Notes: generated by a model not told the origin, from the letters alone. A stretch of DNA of 15,543 nucleotides from an uncultured Sneathia sp. (GCA_902494065.1 CABURZ010000025.1:1-15543); one strand, 5' to 3'. Positions 6,936 through 15,522 are shown, numbered from the stretch's first letter. Numbers and translations are program-made.

Positions 6936-7802
6936 TCAGTTATTGTTTTTATTAATCACCTTTATACCAACAATTGCAAAAATTAACATTAAAAAACTTA
7001 TAATATATGGCATACGTATTCCAAATAGCATCAAATCCTCAGCTCTAAATGTACTTACAAAAATTCTAATTATCGCATACATTATCAAATATATCATACT
7101 AAGTATGCCAGATTTATATTCTTTTTTTCTAAAATAAAAGAAAAGTAATAAAAATCCTATAAAATTTAATATCATTTCATAGAGCATAGCAGGGTGTAAT
7201 GGATAAGTTGGAAACTCCATTCCAGCAGGACTATTTTCTGGAAATACAATTCCCCATGGAACAAGTGGTTTAAACTTAGCTTGTGATATTATATCTAAAT
7301 TATTATACATTTCCCACCACTTAGTAAATGTCCCTGTAAGTATTACTTTTAGTGGGGTAAATGTTGGAACTCCGTGAATTTCTCCATTTGCGAAATTTCC
7401 TATTCTACCTAAAGCTTGACCTAATAAAAGTGGGGATACTGCCATATCCGTCAAGGCAAATATATTTAATTTATTTTTCTTTGCATAAAAGTATACACCT
7501 ATTAAACCACCTATTATTCCACCATGTATAGCAAGTCCCCCATGCCATACTGCTGGTATTTCATGCAACATTTTTGAATAATAGTCCCATCTGAATATAA
7601 CATAGTATATTCTTGCACCTATTAATCCTGAAAATAGGGCTATAAATGCAAAATCTTCAATTTTTTTATTATCAGAAATTCCTCTTTTTTTTGCAATGTC
7701 ATCATGTTGAGCTATAAATATAGCTATAAAAAGTGCAATTATATACATTAAACTATATACTCTCAATTCAAATCCTGCTATTTTAAATAAATAAGGTCTC
7801 AT
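6936..7802 (-). CDS. lgt: Prolipoprotein diacylglyceryl transferase
   Basis: Lgt moves diacylglycerol from phosphatidylglycerol to the lipobox cysteine of prolipoproteins in the cytoplasmic membrane, the first step of lipoprotein maturation. The 288 residues form about seven hydrophobic segments. Signatures are WHGGLAIHGG (His93), the family signature GRIGNFANGEIHG with Arg133, Asn136 and Glu141, HPAMLYE (203-209) and the C-terminal Arg246/Glu255 region. The ATG overlaps the stop of the carboxypeptidase gene by 4 bases (ATGA), preceded by AAGGGAG, so translation is likely coupled. The run supplies both ends of its reaction: pgsA leads to its lipid substrate and a lipoprotein is encoded two genes upstream. 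No clear terminator follows the stop. Confidence 0.95.
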   Translation of the reverse strand: MRPYLFKIAGFELRVYSLMYIIALFIAIFIAQHDDIAKKRGISDNKKIEDFAFIALFSGLIGARIYYVIFRWDYYSKMLHEIPAVWHGGLAIHGGIIGGLIGVYFYAKKNKLNIFALTDMAVSPLLLGQALGRIGNFANGEIHGVPTFTPLKVILTGTFTKWWEMYNNLDIISQAKFKPLVPWGIVFPENSPAGMEFPTYPLHPAMLYEMILNFIGFLLLFFYFRKKEYKSGILSMIYLIMYAIIRIFVSTFRAEDLMLFGIRMPYIISFLMLIFAIVGIKVINKNNN

Positions 7803-8644
7803 CTAACTCCCTTCATATCATCTATTACCGCTCGTGTAATAACTTCTCTTTGCATAACATTTTGTGTACCTAGTATAATTTCATAAAACTCTCTTCCATT
7901 TTCTTCATAATACACCGATATATTGTACTTTGACTCATTGTGAAACCCTGTTTTAATTCCTTTTACATTAGGCATTTTAAGTAAAAGATTATTTGTATTT
8001 ACTAAATTAAATCCTGCTACTTCTTCATTTCTTATTTGTACTATTTCTTTTAGTAAAGGATAATGTTCCATCATATATTTTGATAATTTATATATATCAC
8101 GTGCTGTGCTTATATCCATTTTTGTATTAGTATATTTTGGTGGCAAACCATGAGGTGTATAATATTTAGTGTTTTTTAATCCTATTTCTTTTGCTTTGTT
8201 ATTCATCAATTGTGCAAAATCAGTATCACAAACATAATCAGCTAAAGTTTGTGCAGCTGAATTTGAAGATTTTATAAGCATAATTTTTAATAATTCTAGT
8301 ACTGTATACTGATCGCCTTGATCTAATCTAACTCCATATGGAATTTTAGAAGCTTTTTTTGTAACCGTCACATCTATATTTAAATTATCTATATTATCTA
8401 ATACCACCATTGCAGTCATCATTTTTGTAAGAGATGCTAGCGGTAAGCTAGCATCAACATTATCTTCTATTAATATATTATCTTTATCTGCAAATAAATA
8501 TGCTCTATATAATTTATCATTATCCATTTTTAAACTGACTAAATTTTCAGTATATTTGCAATTTATATTGTTATACAAATTGCACTTTAAACTTGAAAAA
8601 CTTATAATAGGAATTAATGATAATATTAAAATTTTATTATTCAA
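7799..8644 (-). CDS. Minimal D-alanyl-D-alanine carboxypeptidase (PBP5/S11 family), TTG start
   Basis: A serine peptidase of the low-molecular-weight penicillin-binding proteins, which trims the terminal D-Ala of peptidoglycan stem peptides outside the membrane. The motifs are Ser71-x-x-Lys74 (SLTK), Ser126-Ser-Asn128 and Lys231-Thr-Gly233. With 281 residues it ends soon after the catalytic domain and lacks the C-terminal beta domain and amphipathic anchor of E. coli PBP5. A hydrophobic N-terminus (about 4-18) should export or anchor it. The start is TTG (8642-8644), overlapping the upstream stop by 8 bases and preceded by AAAGGAAG with about 8 bases of spacing. The next in-frame ATG is codon 40 and would remove the export signal, so TTG is preferred. 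The stop overlaps lgt by 4 bases. Confidence 0.88.
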   Translation of the reverse strand: MNNKILILSLIPIISFSSLKCNLYNNINCKYTENLVSLKMDNDKLYRAYLFADKDNILIEDNVDASLPLASLTKMMTAMVVLDNIDNLNIDVTVTKKASKIPYGVRLDQGDQYTVLELLKIMLIKSSNSAAQTLADYVCDTDFAQLMNNKAKEIGLKNTKYYTPHGLPPKYTNTKMDISTARDIYKLSKYMMEHYPLLKEIVQIRNEEVAGFNLVNTNNLLLKMPNVKGIKTGFHNESKYNISVYYEENGREFYEIILGTQNVMQREVITRAVIDDMKGVR

Positions 8645-9515
8645 CTATATAACTTCCTTTTATATAACTATTAATTTCTTTAATAAACTTATCGGCTTCA
8701 GCATTTCCATGTGTTTTTGCAATTTTAAACCATTTTATTGCCTCATCAAAATTATTTAATTTTGCATAACAAACACCTATACTTAATGCCAATTCTGTAT
8801 TCCCTCTGTCATACTGTATTTTTAAATATTTAATTGCTTTTTCATACAAATTATTTTTATAGTATATCAATGCTAACTGATAATTTGCTTCTTTTTTCCC
8901 ATTTTTATCAGCTATTTTAAGCCATTTTAATGCATTTTCATAATCATTAATCCTTAAATATTCATTAACTATATGTATATCTAAATCATGCATTCCATTA
9001 TTATATGCTGTAATATAGTTTTTTATAGCTAATTGACTTTTGTTCTCTTTTGAATATTTTATGGCTTTATTATATGATAATATTCTTAAAAATTCTTTTT
9101 TATCATTTTTATTAGGAAGCTTTTTAATTAAACTTTCTGCAATTTTATACTCATTCTTGTTAATAGCGTCCGATAATTTTGTTTTGATTATCTGTTCTAC
9201 ATTATACTTTATTCCCAATTTTTCATATTTTAAAATTTTCCTTTTATTTTTTTTACCTAAACTATATGAGTAAAGTTGTAAAATTGCATTTTTATCACCC
9301 TTTTGTGCTAGTTTATCCATCCTATCAAATTCAGATTCTTTATCATTGCTTTTTTCTTCAACTTTAACTAGTTTAACGTTTTTTGTATCATTTTTTATAA
9401 TTTCAACTGGAACAACTTCTTTGCTATTTATTGAATCATCAACGCTAGTATTTTTTTTGTTGTTACACGATAAAATTGAAAATATTATTATAGAATATAT
9501 AACGAACTTTTTCAT
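8637..9515 (-). CDS. TPR/Sel1-like repeat lipoprotein
   Basis: The N-terminus MKKFVIYSIIIFSILSC is a lipoprotein signal with a lipobox (ILSC), making Cys17 the lipidated residue. A low-complexity Lys/Asn/Asp/Glu-rich stretch follows (about 18-65), then helical repeats. The clearest repeats, at about 185-275, carry the pattern AxKWxKIAxxxGxxEA (ALKWLKIADKNGKKEA and AIKWFKIAKTHGNAEA), typical of TPR/Sel1 scaffolds. The protein is probably a membrane-anchored surface or periplasmic adaptor; its partner is unknown. Its ATG overlaps the ATPase stop by 4 bases (ATGA) with AAGGTG upstream. Its own stop overlaps the carboxypeptidase start, which hints at a shared role in envelope maintenance. Confidence 0.85.
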   Translation of the reverse strand: MKKFVIYSIIIFSILSCNNKKNTSVDDSINSKEVVPVEIIKNDTKNVKLVKVEEKSNDKESEFDRMDKLAQKGDKNAILQLYSYSLGKKNKRKILKYEKLGIKYNVEQIIKTKLSDAINKNEYKIAESLIKKLPNKNDKKEFLRILSYNKAIKYSKENKSQLAIKNYITAYNNGMHDLDIHIVNEYLRINDYENALKWLKIADKNGKKEANYQLALIYYKNNLYEKAIKYLKIQYDRGNTELALSIGVCYAKLNNFDEAIKWFKIAKTHGNAEADKFIKEINSYIKGSYIVE

Positions 9516-12121
9516 CTTTGCACCTTTTTTATAATCTCATTAATTACAAGCGGAATTATCGCAAATATTACAACAATATCAAAATCAAGTATACTCAAAC
9601 TCATCACTCCAAAGGCCTTTGCTAAAAACGGAGTTGCTATTAACAATAATTGCAATATTGAGCCTAATATCAATGAAATATTTAAATATTTATTTTTAAA
9701 TATTCCAACTTTAAATAGACTCTCTCTATCACTTCTCATGGTAAAAGCATAACATAATTGAGAAATTGTAAGTACTATAAATGACATTGTTCTTGCATAA
9801 GTTAATACATTTTCTGGTATGCTATTTATATCGTGTATAGCTAATAGATCATATCCTTTTTCAAATAAGCCTATATAAAACGCTAAAAGCGTTAATATAC
9901 CTATAGATAATCCTCCAACTATAGCACGAAGCCATGCCCCATGTGAAAAGAAATTTTCATTTTGTGGTCGTGGTTTTTCTCTCATAACATCTGTAGATGC
10001 AGGATCTACTCCTAGTGCTAATGCAGGTAATGTATCTGTAACTAGATTTATCCACAATAGTTGTGTTGCTATCAATGGTATGGGCCATTTAAATATAGTT
10101 GCGATAAATATTGAAGTAACTTCACCTAAATTACATGATAGTAGGAAAATAATAGCTTTTTTAATATTATTATATATATTTCTTCCTTCTCTTATAGCTG
10201 TAACTATTGTTGTGAAATTATCATCAGTTAATATCATGTCACTTGCACCTTTAGCAACATCTGTTCCTGTTATACCCATAGCTACACCTATATCTGCCAC
10301 TTTTAGTGAAGGAGCATCATTAACTCCGTCTCCTGTCATAGATACTATATTACCATTTGCTTTTAGTGCTTTTACTATTTTAACTTTATGCTCTGGAGAT
10401 ACTCTTGAATAAACTTTGTACTTCTTAACAACTTCCGATAATTTTTCGTCATCTAATGCATCTAATTCTTCTCCTAACATGCATTCATCAATGTTGTCTG
10501 CTATACCTAGTTCTTTTGCAATGGCAAATGCTGTATTTTTATGATCTCCTGTTATCATTACAACTGTAATACCAGCTCTTTTAGCTTCTTTAATAGAATC
10601 TTTAACTTCTAGTCTTGGAGGATCTATCATACCAACTATACCTACTAGCACTAAGTCTTTTTCAAATTCACTATTTTCAATTTTATTGCTTACTTTCTTA
10701 AATGCACTAGCTAAAACTCTTAATGCTCTATTTGTCATTTCATTTGATTTAAGTATTATCTCCTCTTTTAACTTTTCAGTTAATTCTACAATTTGCCCAT
10801 TTACTAATGCGTAATTACATACTTTCAATAAATTGTCTAGTGCTCCTTTAGCATAAACTGTATAACCATCATCATATTTATTTAAAGTAGACGCCATTTT
10901 TCTATCAGAATCAAAACTAAATTCATCCACTCTAGGAGAAATGTTTTCTAAATTCTTTTTTTCAACACCATTTTTTAAACCGTATGCAATAAGTGCTATT
11001 TCTGTTGGATCTCCAAATTCTTTTCCTTCATTTATTTCAGCATCACTTGACAATATCATAGATTTTATTAAAACATCTTCATTATCATCAAATGTAAAAG
11101 TATCTACAACCGTCATCTTATTTTGTGTTAATGTACCTGTTTTATCTGAACAAATATAGTTTACAGATCCTAATGTTTCAACTGCAGGCATTTTCTTTAT
11201 TATTGCATTTTTTTTAGACATTCTTGTAACACCAAGTGCTAAAACTATAGATATTATAGCAACTAATCCCTCAGGTATAGCTGCAACTGCTAGACTTATA
11301 GATGTAATTAACATAACTACTAAATCTCTTTTTTGTAATATACCTATTACAAATATTAAAATACATATAAATATTGCTATATATCCTAAATATTTACCTA
11401 ATTTATTCATTTTCTTTTGAAGTGGTGTTTGCTCGTCACTTACTTGTAATAATTTTGCAATTTTACCTATTTCAGTATCTACTCCTGTTGCAACTACAAC
11501 CCCTTTTGCACGTCCATAGCTAACTAGTGTTGACATAAATGCCATATTTTCTTGATCAGCTAATTGTGTATTTTCTTTTAATATCTTATTAGCATTTTTT
11601 TCTGCTGGAACTGATTCACCTGTAAAACTACTTTCTTCTATTTTAAGACTCATTGTTTCAATTAACCTTAAATCAGCTGGAACAACTCTACCTGCTTCAA
11701 GTAAAACCACATCACCTACAACTAAATATTGTGATTCAATTTCTTCTAATTTTCCATTTCTAAGAACAACTGCTTTAGGATTTGTCATTTTTTTTAATGC
11801 ATTAAGTGCTTTTTCTGCTTTTAATTCTTGTGCAACTCCTACTACAGCATTTATCATAACAACTATTAAAATTATTATTGCATCCGTAAATTCTCTGTTT
11901 ACTATTATAGTAATAAGTGCTGCAACAAGTAGAACATATATCATAACATCATTTATTTGTTCAAATAAAAGTTTAATTATAGATTTTTGTTTTTCATCTT
12001 CTAATTTATTTAACCCAAATTTATCTTGTCTTTCTTTTACTTGATCATCATTTAATCCCGTTTCAAAGTTTGTATTTAATGTTTCAATAACTTTAGTTAA
12101 ATTTATGTTGAAATATTTCAT
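9512..12121 (-). CDS. P-type Ca2+-transporting ATPase (P2 type)
   Basis: A full-length (869 residue) cation pump that exports Ca2+ from the cytoplasm using ATP. It has the N-terminal cation-ATPase domain and actuator motif TGES (167-170), PEGL in M4 (Glu284), the phosphorylation site Asp326 in DKTGTLT, the nucleotide-binding KGA (425-427), TGD (524-526) and the hinge GDGVNDAP (597-604). Compared with SERCA, ion ligands Glu284, Asn664, Glu667, Asn692, Thr695 and Asp696 are kept, but the position of Glu908 in M8 looks like Gln788. Transport of one Ca2+ per cycle is therefore likely, as in other bacterial pumps (inference). The start ATG lies 13 bases after the preceding stop, with only a weak RBS (GTGAGTGG). 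Other P2 substrates such as Mn2+ or Na+ are less likely but not excluded. Confidence 0.92.
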   Translation of the reverse strand: MKYFNINLTKVIETLNTNFETGLNDDQVKERQDKFGLNKLEDEKQKSIIKLLFEQINDVMIYVLLVAALITIIVNREFTDAIIILIVVMINAVVGVAQELKAEKALNALKKMTNPKAVVLRNGKLEEIESQYLVVGDVVLLEAGRVVPADLRLIETMSLKIEESSFTGESVPAEKNANKILKENTQLADQENMAFMSTLVSYGRAKGVVVATGVDTEIGKIAKLLQVSDEQTPLQKKMNKLGKYLGYIAIFICILIFVIGILQKRDLVVMLITSISLAVAAIPEGLVAIISIVLALGVTRMSKKNAIIKKMPAVETLGSVNYICSDKTGTLTQNKMTVVDTFTFDDNEDVLIKSMILSSDAEINEGKEFGDPTEIALIAYGLKNGVEKKNLENISPRVDEFSFDSDRKMASTLNKYDDGYTVYAKGALDNLLKVCNYALVNGQIVELTEKLKEEIILKSNEMTNRALRVLASAFKKVSNKIENSEFEKDLVLVGIVGMIDPPRLEVKDSIKEAKRAGITVVMITGDHKNTAFAIAKELGIADNIDECMLGEELDALDDEKLSEVVKKYKVYSRVSPEHKVKIVKALKANGNIVSMTGDGVNDAPSLKVADIGVAMGITGTDVAKGASDMILTDDNFTTIVTAIREGRNIYNNIKKAIIFLLSCNLGEVTSIFIATIFKWPIPLIATQLLWINLVTDTLPALALGVDPASTDVMREKPRPQNENFFSHGAWLRAIVGGLSIGILTLLAFYIGLFEKGYDLLAIHDINSIPENVLTYARTMSFIVLTISQLCYAFTMRSDRESLFKVGIFKNKYLNISLILGSILQLLLIATPFLAKAFGVMSLSILDFDIVVIFAIIPLVINEIIKKVQR

Positions 12122-12134
12122 TTACCACTCACTT

Positions 12135-12665
12135 TCATTTTTTCAAAAATAATTCATAGGTTGATATGGCCTTTAATAATATGTATGGTAATATGAAAAT
12201 AGTTGTAATACCGAAAAAGTTAGGTATTAAGAATATTAGAACTAATCCTATATATCCGCTGTATTTTATAAGTTTTTCATACTTAACATATGTTTTTTCT
12301 CCACTATTTTCTAAAAGTGCTATTTTTCCACTTTGTAATATTTCTAATAAAAATATTACTACATATGCTATCAACCATATTTTTTTATACCCTACTGTTG
12401 CTAATAACAAACTAGTAAGTATTATCATATCAGTTGTAGAGTATATAACTGTATGTAATAAATTTTTTTCTTCATGATATAACACTTTTAAATCTTCTAA
12501 CAATGACACTAAAAATGCATAAATTACATATATTACAGTAAGATTTTGAACTATGTATATAGACTCTATACTGCTATTTGTATTAACCCCATTTACAATA
12601 TCTAGCATCAAAATAAATAGTGGTAATAGCGATAATGCTGTTATTTTAAAAATTTTACTATTCAT
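12135..12665 (-). CDS. Multi-pass membrane protein of unknown function
   Basis: I do not recognise a family. From the chosen start the protein has 176 residues with five or six hydrophobic segments (about 7-24, 37-56, 79-93, 95-111, 134-149 and 152-168) and short charged loops. There are no obvious catalytic motifs. The frame is open further upstream through TTG (12681-12683), GTG and ATG codons. I chose ATG 12663-12665 because AGAGGTGAT, a strong match to the anti-Shine-Dalgarno sequence, sits at good distance before it. This start overlaps the pgsA stop by 8 bases (ATGAATAG), matching the tight packing of the run. Position between pgsA and a Ca2+ pump suggests a membrane role but says no more. 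Confidence 0.7.
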   Translation of the reverse strand: MNSKIFKITALSLLPLFILMLDIVNGVNTNSSIESIYIVQNLTVIYVIYAFLVSLLEDLKVLYHEEKNLLHTVIYSTTDMIILTSLLLATVGYKKIWLIAYVVIFLLEILQSGKIALLENSGEKTYVKYEKLIKYSGYIGLVLIFLIPNFFGITTIFILPYILLKAISTYELFLKK

Positions 12666-13215
12666 TTTCATCACCTCTAACAATTTTTGATGCTTTCAAA
12701 TGATAATCAACACCTGAAATTACAGTTAATATACATGCAGGTAATATTAAAATTGAGTATAAAATTTTATTTGCTGGTAACATTAATATTATAACTAAAG
12801 TAACCATAGTTACTGCTGTCTTTATTTTACCATAAATAGATGCTGGCATAACACCATATCCAAGTCTTGTAAGATAAATTCTCTCGTAAGTTACTACAAA
12901 CTCTCTTACAAGCATAATGCAAACAAGAAGTACACTTATTCTATTATATTTCACTAATACGAATAGTAATGAAAATGTTAATAACTTGTCAGCTAATGGA
13001 TCAAGTAATTTTCCAAAATCTGTAACTGTATTAGTAGCCCTTGCTATCTTACCATCAAAATAATCAGTAATGCTTGCAACAACAAACACTATTACTGATA
13101 AAAGTATAAATGGTATAGTAGTTGCTCCATGAAAAAAGTATCTAAGACTTGCAAAAATTAAGAAAGGTACTACAAGAACCATTCTTAAGCACGTAAGTTT
13201 ATTCGCTAATGTCAT
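12658..13215 (-). CDS. pgsA: CDP-diacylglycerol-glycerol-3-phosphate 3-phosphatidyltransferase
   Basis: This membrane enzyme makes phosphatidylglycerophosphate from CDP-diacylglycerol and glycerol-3-phosphate, the committed step to phosphatidylglycerol. The CDP-alcohol phosphotransferase signature DGxxARx8GxxxDxxxD is complete: Asp54-Gly55, Ala58-Arg59, Gly68, Asp72 and Asp76, with Asp51 in front. Length (185) and about five or six membrane segments fit PgsA. The N-terminal LANKLTCLRMVLVVPF resembles the usual start of the family and favours PgsA over other members. The ATG overlaps the end of pnp by 17 bases, and its RBS (AAGGAGA) lies within pnp. Phosphatidylglycerol is also the lipid donor for Lgt further down the same run. 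Confidence 0.93.
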   Translation of the reverse strand: MTLANKLTCLRMVLVVPFLIFASLRYFFHGATTIPFILLSVIVFVVASITDYFDGKIARATNTVTDFGKLLDPLADKLLTFSLLFVLVKYNRISVLLVCIMLVREFVVTYERIYLTRLGYGVMPASIYGKIKTAVTMVTLVIILMLPANKILYSILILPACILTVISGVDYHLKASKIVRGDENE

Positions 13216-15391
13216 CGTGATTCTCCTTTTCTACCTGTTTCATACTTAAACTAAATTTATCATTATCAATATTTATTACTTTAACTTCAACTATATCTCC
13301 TTCTTTTAGTACATCTTCAACATTTTTTACTCTTTTATCAGAAATTTCTGAAATGTGTAGTAAACCTTCTTTCCCAGGAGCTATTTCAATAAAGGCACCA
13401 AATTTTGCAAGTTTTGTTACTTTACCTTTATATACTTTATTTAATTCAACAGTTAAGGTATATTTTTGCACCAATTCATATGCTCTATTCATCATATCTT
13501 GATCTTTTCCAAAGATACTTACCCTTCCATCGTCTTCTATATCTATATTTACATTAGTTTCTTCAATAATTGCTTTAATAGTTTTACCAGAAGGTCCTAT
13601 TAAAGTAGCTATAGTATTAGGATCTATTCTTAAGTTAATTATCTTAGGTGCATTTTCAGCTAATTGTTTTCTTGGTTCTGGAATTTGTTCTTCCATTATA
13701 TCAATGATTTTAAATCTAGCTTCATGTGCTTGTGCTAATGCAATTTTCATTATTTCTTTAGTGATACCCTTAATCTTAATATCCATTTGTATTGCAGTTA
13801 TACCTTTCTTAGTTCCTGCAACTTTAAAGTCCATATCACCTAAATGATCTTCTAGACCTTGTATATCAGTTAATACTGTATATTCATTTTCTTCTTTTAT
13901 TAATCCCATAGCAATTCCTGCTACTGTTCCTTTAATTGGAACTCCTGCTGCCATTAACGCAAGACATCCTCCACATATTGATGCTTGTGAAGATGATCCA
14001 TTAGATTCCGTAATTTCCGATACTACCCTAACTGTGTATGGAAATTCATCTTCATTTGGCATAACCGCCTTTAATGCACGTTCAGCAAGATTACCATGAC
14101 CTAGCTCTCTTCTTCCAGGAGCTCTTAAAAATCCAGCTTCTCCAACAGAAAATGGAGGGAAGTTATAGTGCAGTATAAATTTCTTTCTTGTTTCTTCGTC
14201 TAATCCATCTATTATTTGTTCATCATCTTTACATCCCAATGTTACAGTTGCAAGTGATTGTGTTTCTCCCCTTGTAAATAATGCCGATCCATGAGGGATA
14301 GGTAATACATCTATCATTGCATTTATAGGTCGAATTTCATCAATAGTTCTTCCATCTGGTCTATATTTATCAAAGATAATAAGGTTTCTAACTATTTCTT
14401 TTTCCATTTCATGATAATATTTAGAAAATTCTTGCTCATAATAAGAAATATTTTTTATATTTTTTTCATTTAATAACTCGTCTATTACATCATTTATTTC
14501 TTTCTTATTTTCTCTTTCAATTGCAATCTCTCTTGCAATTTTTTCACGAAAAATTTCAAGTAATTTTTCTGATAAACAATCAATTGCATCTTGCTTTTCT
14601 AATTTACCTGGGACTAAAATAGCCTCTTTTAATTCCTTTTTATATCCGTCTAAAAATTCTACAACTTTTTCATCAAATTTAATGGGTTCTACTTCAAGTT
14701 TAGTTTGTCCTATCTCCTTTATTATTTTTTCTTCTTCTAAACAAATTTTTTTAATTTCTTCATGTCCAAACATTATAGCATCTAACATTTTGTCTTCACT
14801 TACTTCATTTGACCATGCTTCAACCATAGTAATTGCATCTAGTGTACCTGCAACAGATAAATAAATTTTACTTTTTTCTTTTTCCTCTTTGTTAGGATTT
14901 AATATATATTTACCATCTATGTATCCTACTGTAACTCCTGCAACAGGTCCATAAAATGGTATATCAGATATTCCAAGTGCAAGTGATGCACCTATAGTAG
15001 CTAAATTTTCAGGCATATTTATCCCATCATATGATAAAGTATTAATAACTACATGCACTGAATTAAAAAATCCTTCTGGAAATAGTGGTCTTATAGGTCT
15101 ATCTACCAATCTTGAGATTAATATTTCTTCAGTTGATGGTTTAGATTCCCTTTTAATAAATCCACCTGGAAATTTACCAGAAGCATAAAATTTTTCAATA
15201 TAGTCAACAGTTAACGGAAAGAAATCTTGTCCTGGTTTAACATCTTTTGATCTTGTTGCAGTAGCTAATATTACTGTCTTCCCGCATTTCAATACAACAG
15301 CTCCTCCAGCTTGACGTGCAATTTTCCCTGTATTTACATGTAAAATTTCTCCCCCTAACTTAATTTCAAAGTTTTTTTCATTTTCAAACAT
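13199..15391 (-). CDS. pnp: Polynucleotide phosphorylase
   Basis: A 3'-to-5' phosphorolytic exoribonuclease involved in mRNA decay and RNA quality control, normally a trimer. The 730 residues hold two RNase PH-like domains (about 12-145 and 345-475) joined by a helical linker, then a KH domain (about 583-640, GPSG at 599-602) and an S1 domain (about 651-718). Active-site features are present: GRRELGHGNLAERAL (426-440), SNGSSSQAS (463-471) and the metal-binding pair Asp515 and Asp521 in DHLGDMD. The ATG follows AAAGGAGG with a short 4-base spacer. It is the first gene of the long run. Its leader can form a long hairpin, which may give the post-transcriptional autocontrol known for pnp in E. 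coli. Confidence 0.97.
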   Translation of the reverse strand: MFENEKNFEIKLGGEILHVNTGKIARQAGGAVVLKCGKTVILATATRSKDVKPGQDFFPLTVDYIEKFYASGKFPGGFIKRESKPSTEEILISRLVDRPIRPLFPEGFFNSVHVVINTLSYDGINMPENLATIGASLALGISDIPFYGPVAGVTVGYIDGKYILNPNKEEKEKSKIYLSVAGTLDAITMVEAWSNEVSEDKMLDAIMFGHEEIKKICLEEEKIIKEIGQTKLEVEPIKFDEKVVEFLDGYKKELKEAILVPGKLEKQDAIDCLSEKLLEIFREKIAREIAIERENKKEINDVIDELLNEKNIKNISYYEQEFSKYYHEMEKEIVRNLIIFDKYRPDGRTIDEIRPINAMIDVLPIPHGSALFTRGETQSLATVTLGCKDDEQIIDGLDEETRKKFILHYNFPPFSVGEAGFLRAPGRRELGHGNLAERALKAVMPNEDEFPYTVRVVSEITESNGSSSQASICGGCLALMAAGVPIKGTVAGIAMGLIKEENEYTVLTDIQGLEDHLGDMDFKVAGTKKGITAIQMDIKIKGITKEIMKIALAQAHEARFKIIDIMEEQIPEPRKQLAENAPKIINLRIDPNTIATLIGPSGKTIKAIIEETNVNIDIEDDGRVSIFGKDQDMMNRAYELVQKYTLTVELNKVYKGKVTKLAKFGAFIEIAPGKEGLLHISEISDKRVKNVEDVLKEGDIVEVKVINIDNDKFSLSMKQVEKENHDDISE

Positions 15392-15407
15392 TTTTCCTCC
15401 TTTATCT

Positions 15408-15476
15408 AAAGGCGTAGTAAATAATATTGCAAGCCTTAAAAAAGGATTCCAAAATTACTTACTACATAACGCCTTT
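15408..15476 (-). promoter_or_regulatory. Long imperfect hairpin in the pnp mRNA leader
   Basis: AAAGGCGT (15408-15415) pairs with ACGCCTTT (15469-15476). The stem continues, after a 5-base bulge (15464-15468), as AGTAA (15416-15420) with TTACT (15459-15463). A wobble pair and TAAT/ATTA (15422-15425 with 15454-15457) follow. A small inner hairpin CCTT/AAGG (15434-15437 with 15442-15445) sits at the tip. The structure lies between the predicted transcription start (about 15478) and the RBS. In E. coli a pnp leader stem is cut by RNase III and lets PNPase repress its own synthesis; the same role here is inference. Confidence 0.55.
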
Positions 15477-15484
15477 TTATTTGT

Positions 15485-15514
15485 ATTTTAACATATTTCA
15501 ACTAGCAAATTCAA
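15485..15514 (-). promoter_or_regulatory. Candidate promoter of the pnp run
   Basis: On the minus strand TTGAAT (15509-15514) and TAAAAT (15485-15490) are separated by 18 bases. The -10 matches at 5 of 6 and the -35 at 4 of 6 positions. The predicted start of transcription falls at about 15478, just before the leader hairpin. AT-rich surroundings allow other choices. Confidence 0.45.
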
Positions 15515-15522
15515 CCGTTTTC

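Noticed and set aside
8573..8593. Lipobox in the carboxypeptidase (SLKC, Cys21)
   Set aside because: Lysine directly before the cysteine does not fit the lipobox consensus.
2269..14864. Open plus-strand frames of 60 to 110 codons inside the genes (for example 3431-3688, 4583-4846, 10080-10412, 12166-12477)
   Set aside because: They lie fully opposite conserved coding sequence, have composition expected of the complementary strand and match no family I know.
15408..15480. Hairpin upstream of pnp as a plus-strand terminator, since CGCCTTTTTATTT follows the stem
   Set aside because: No plus-strand gene lies upstream of it within reach (pnp is on the minus strand). A pnp leader structure explains it better, though a terminator of antisense transcripts cannot be excluded.
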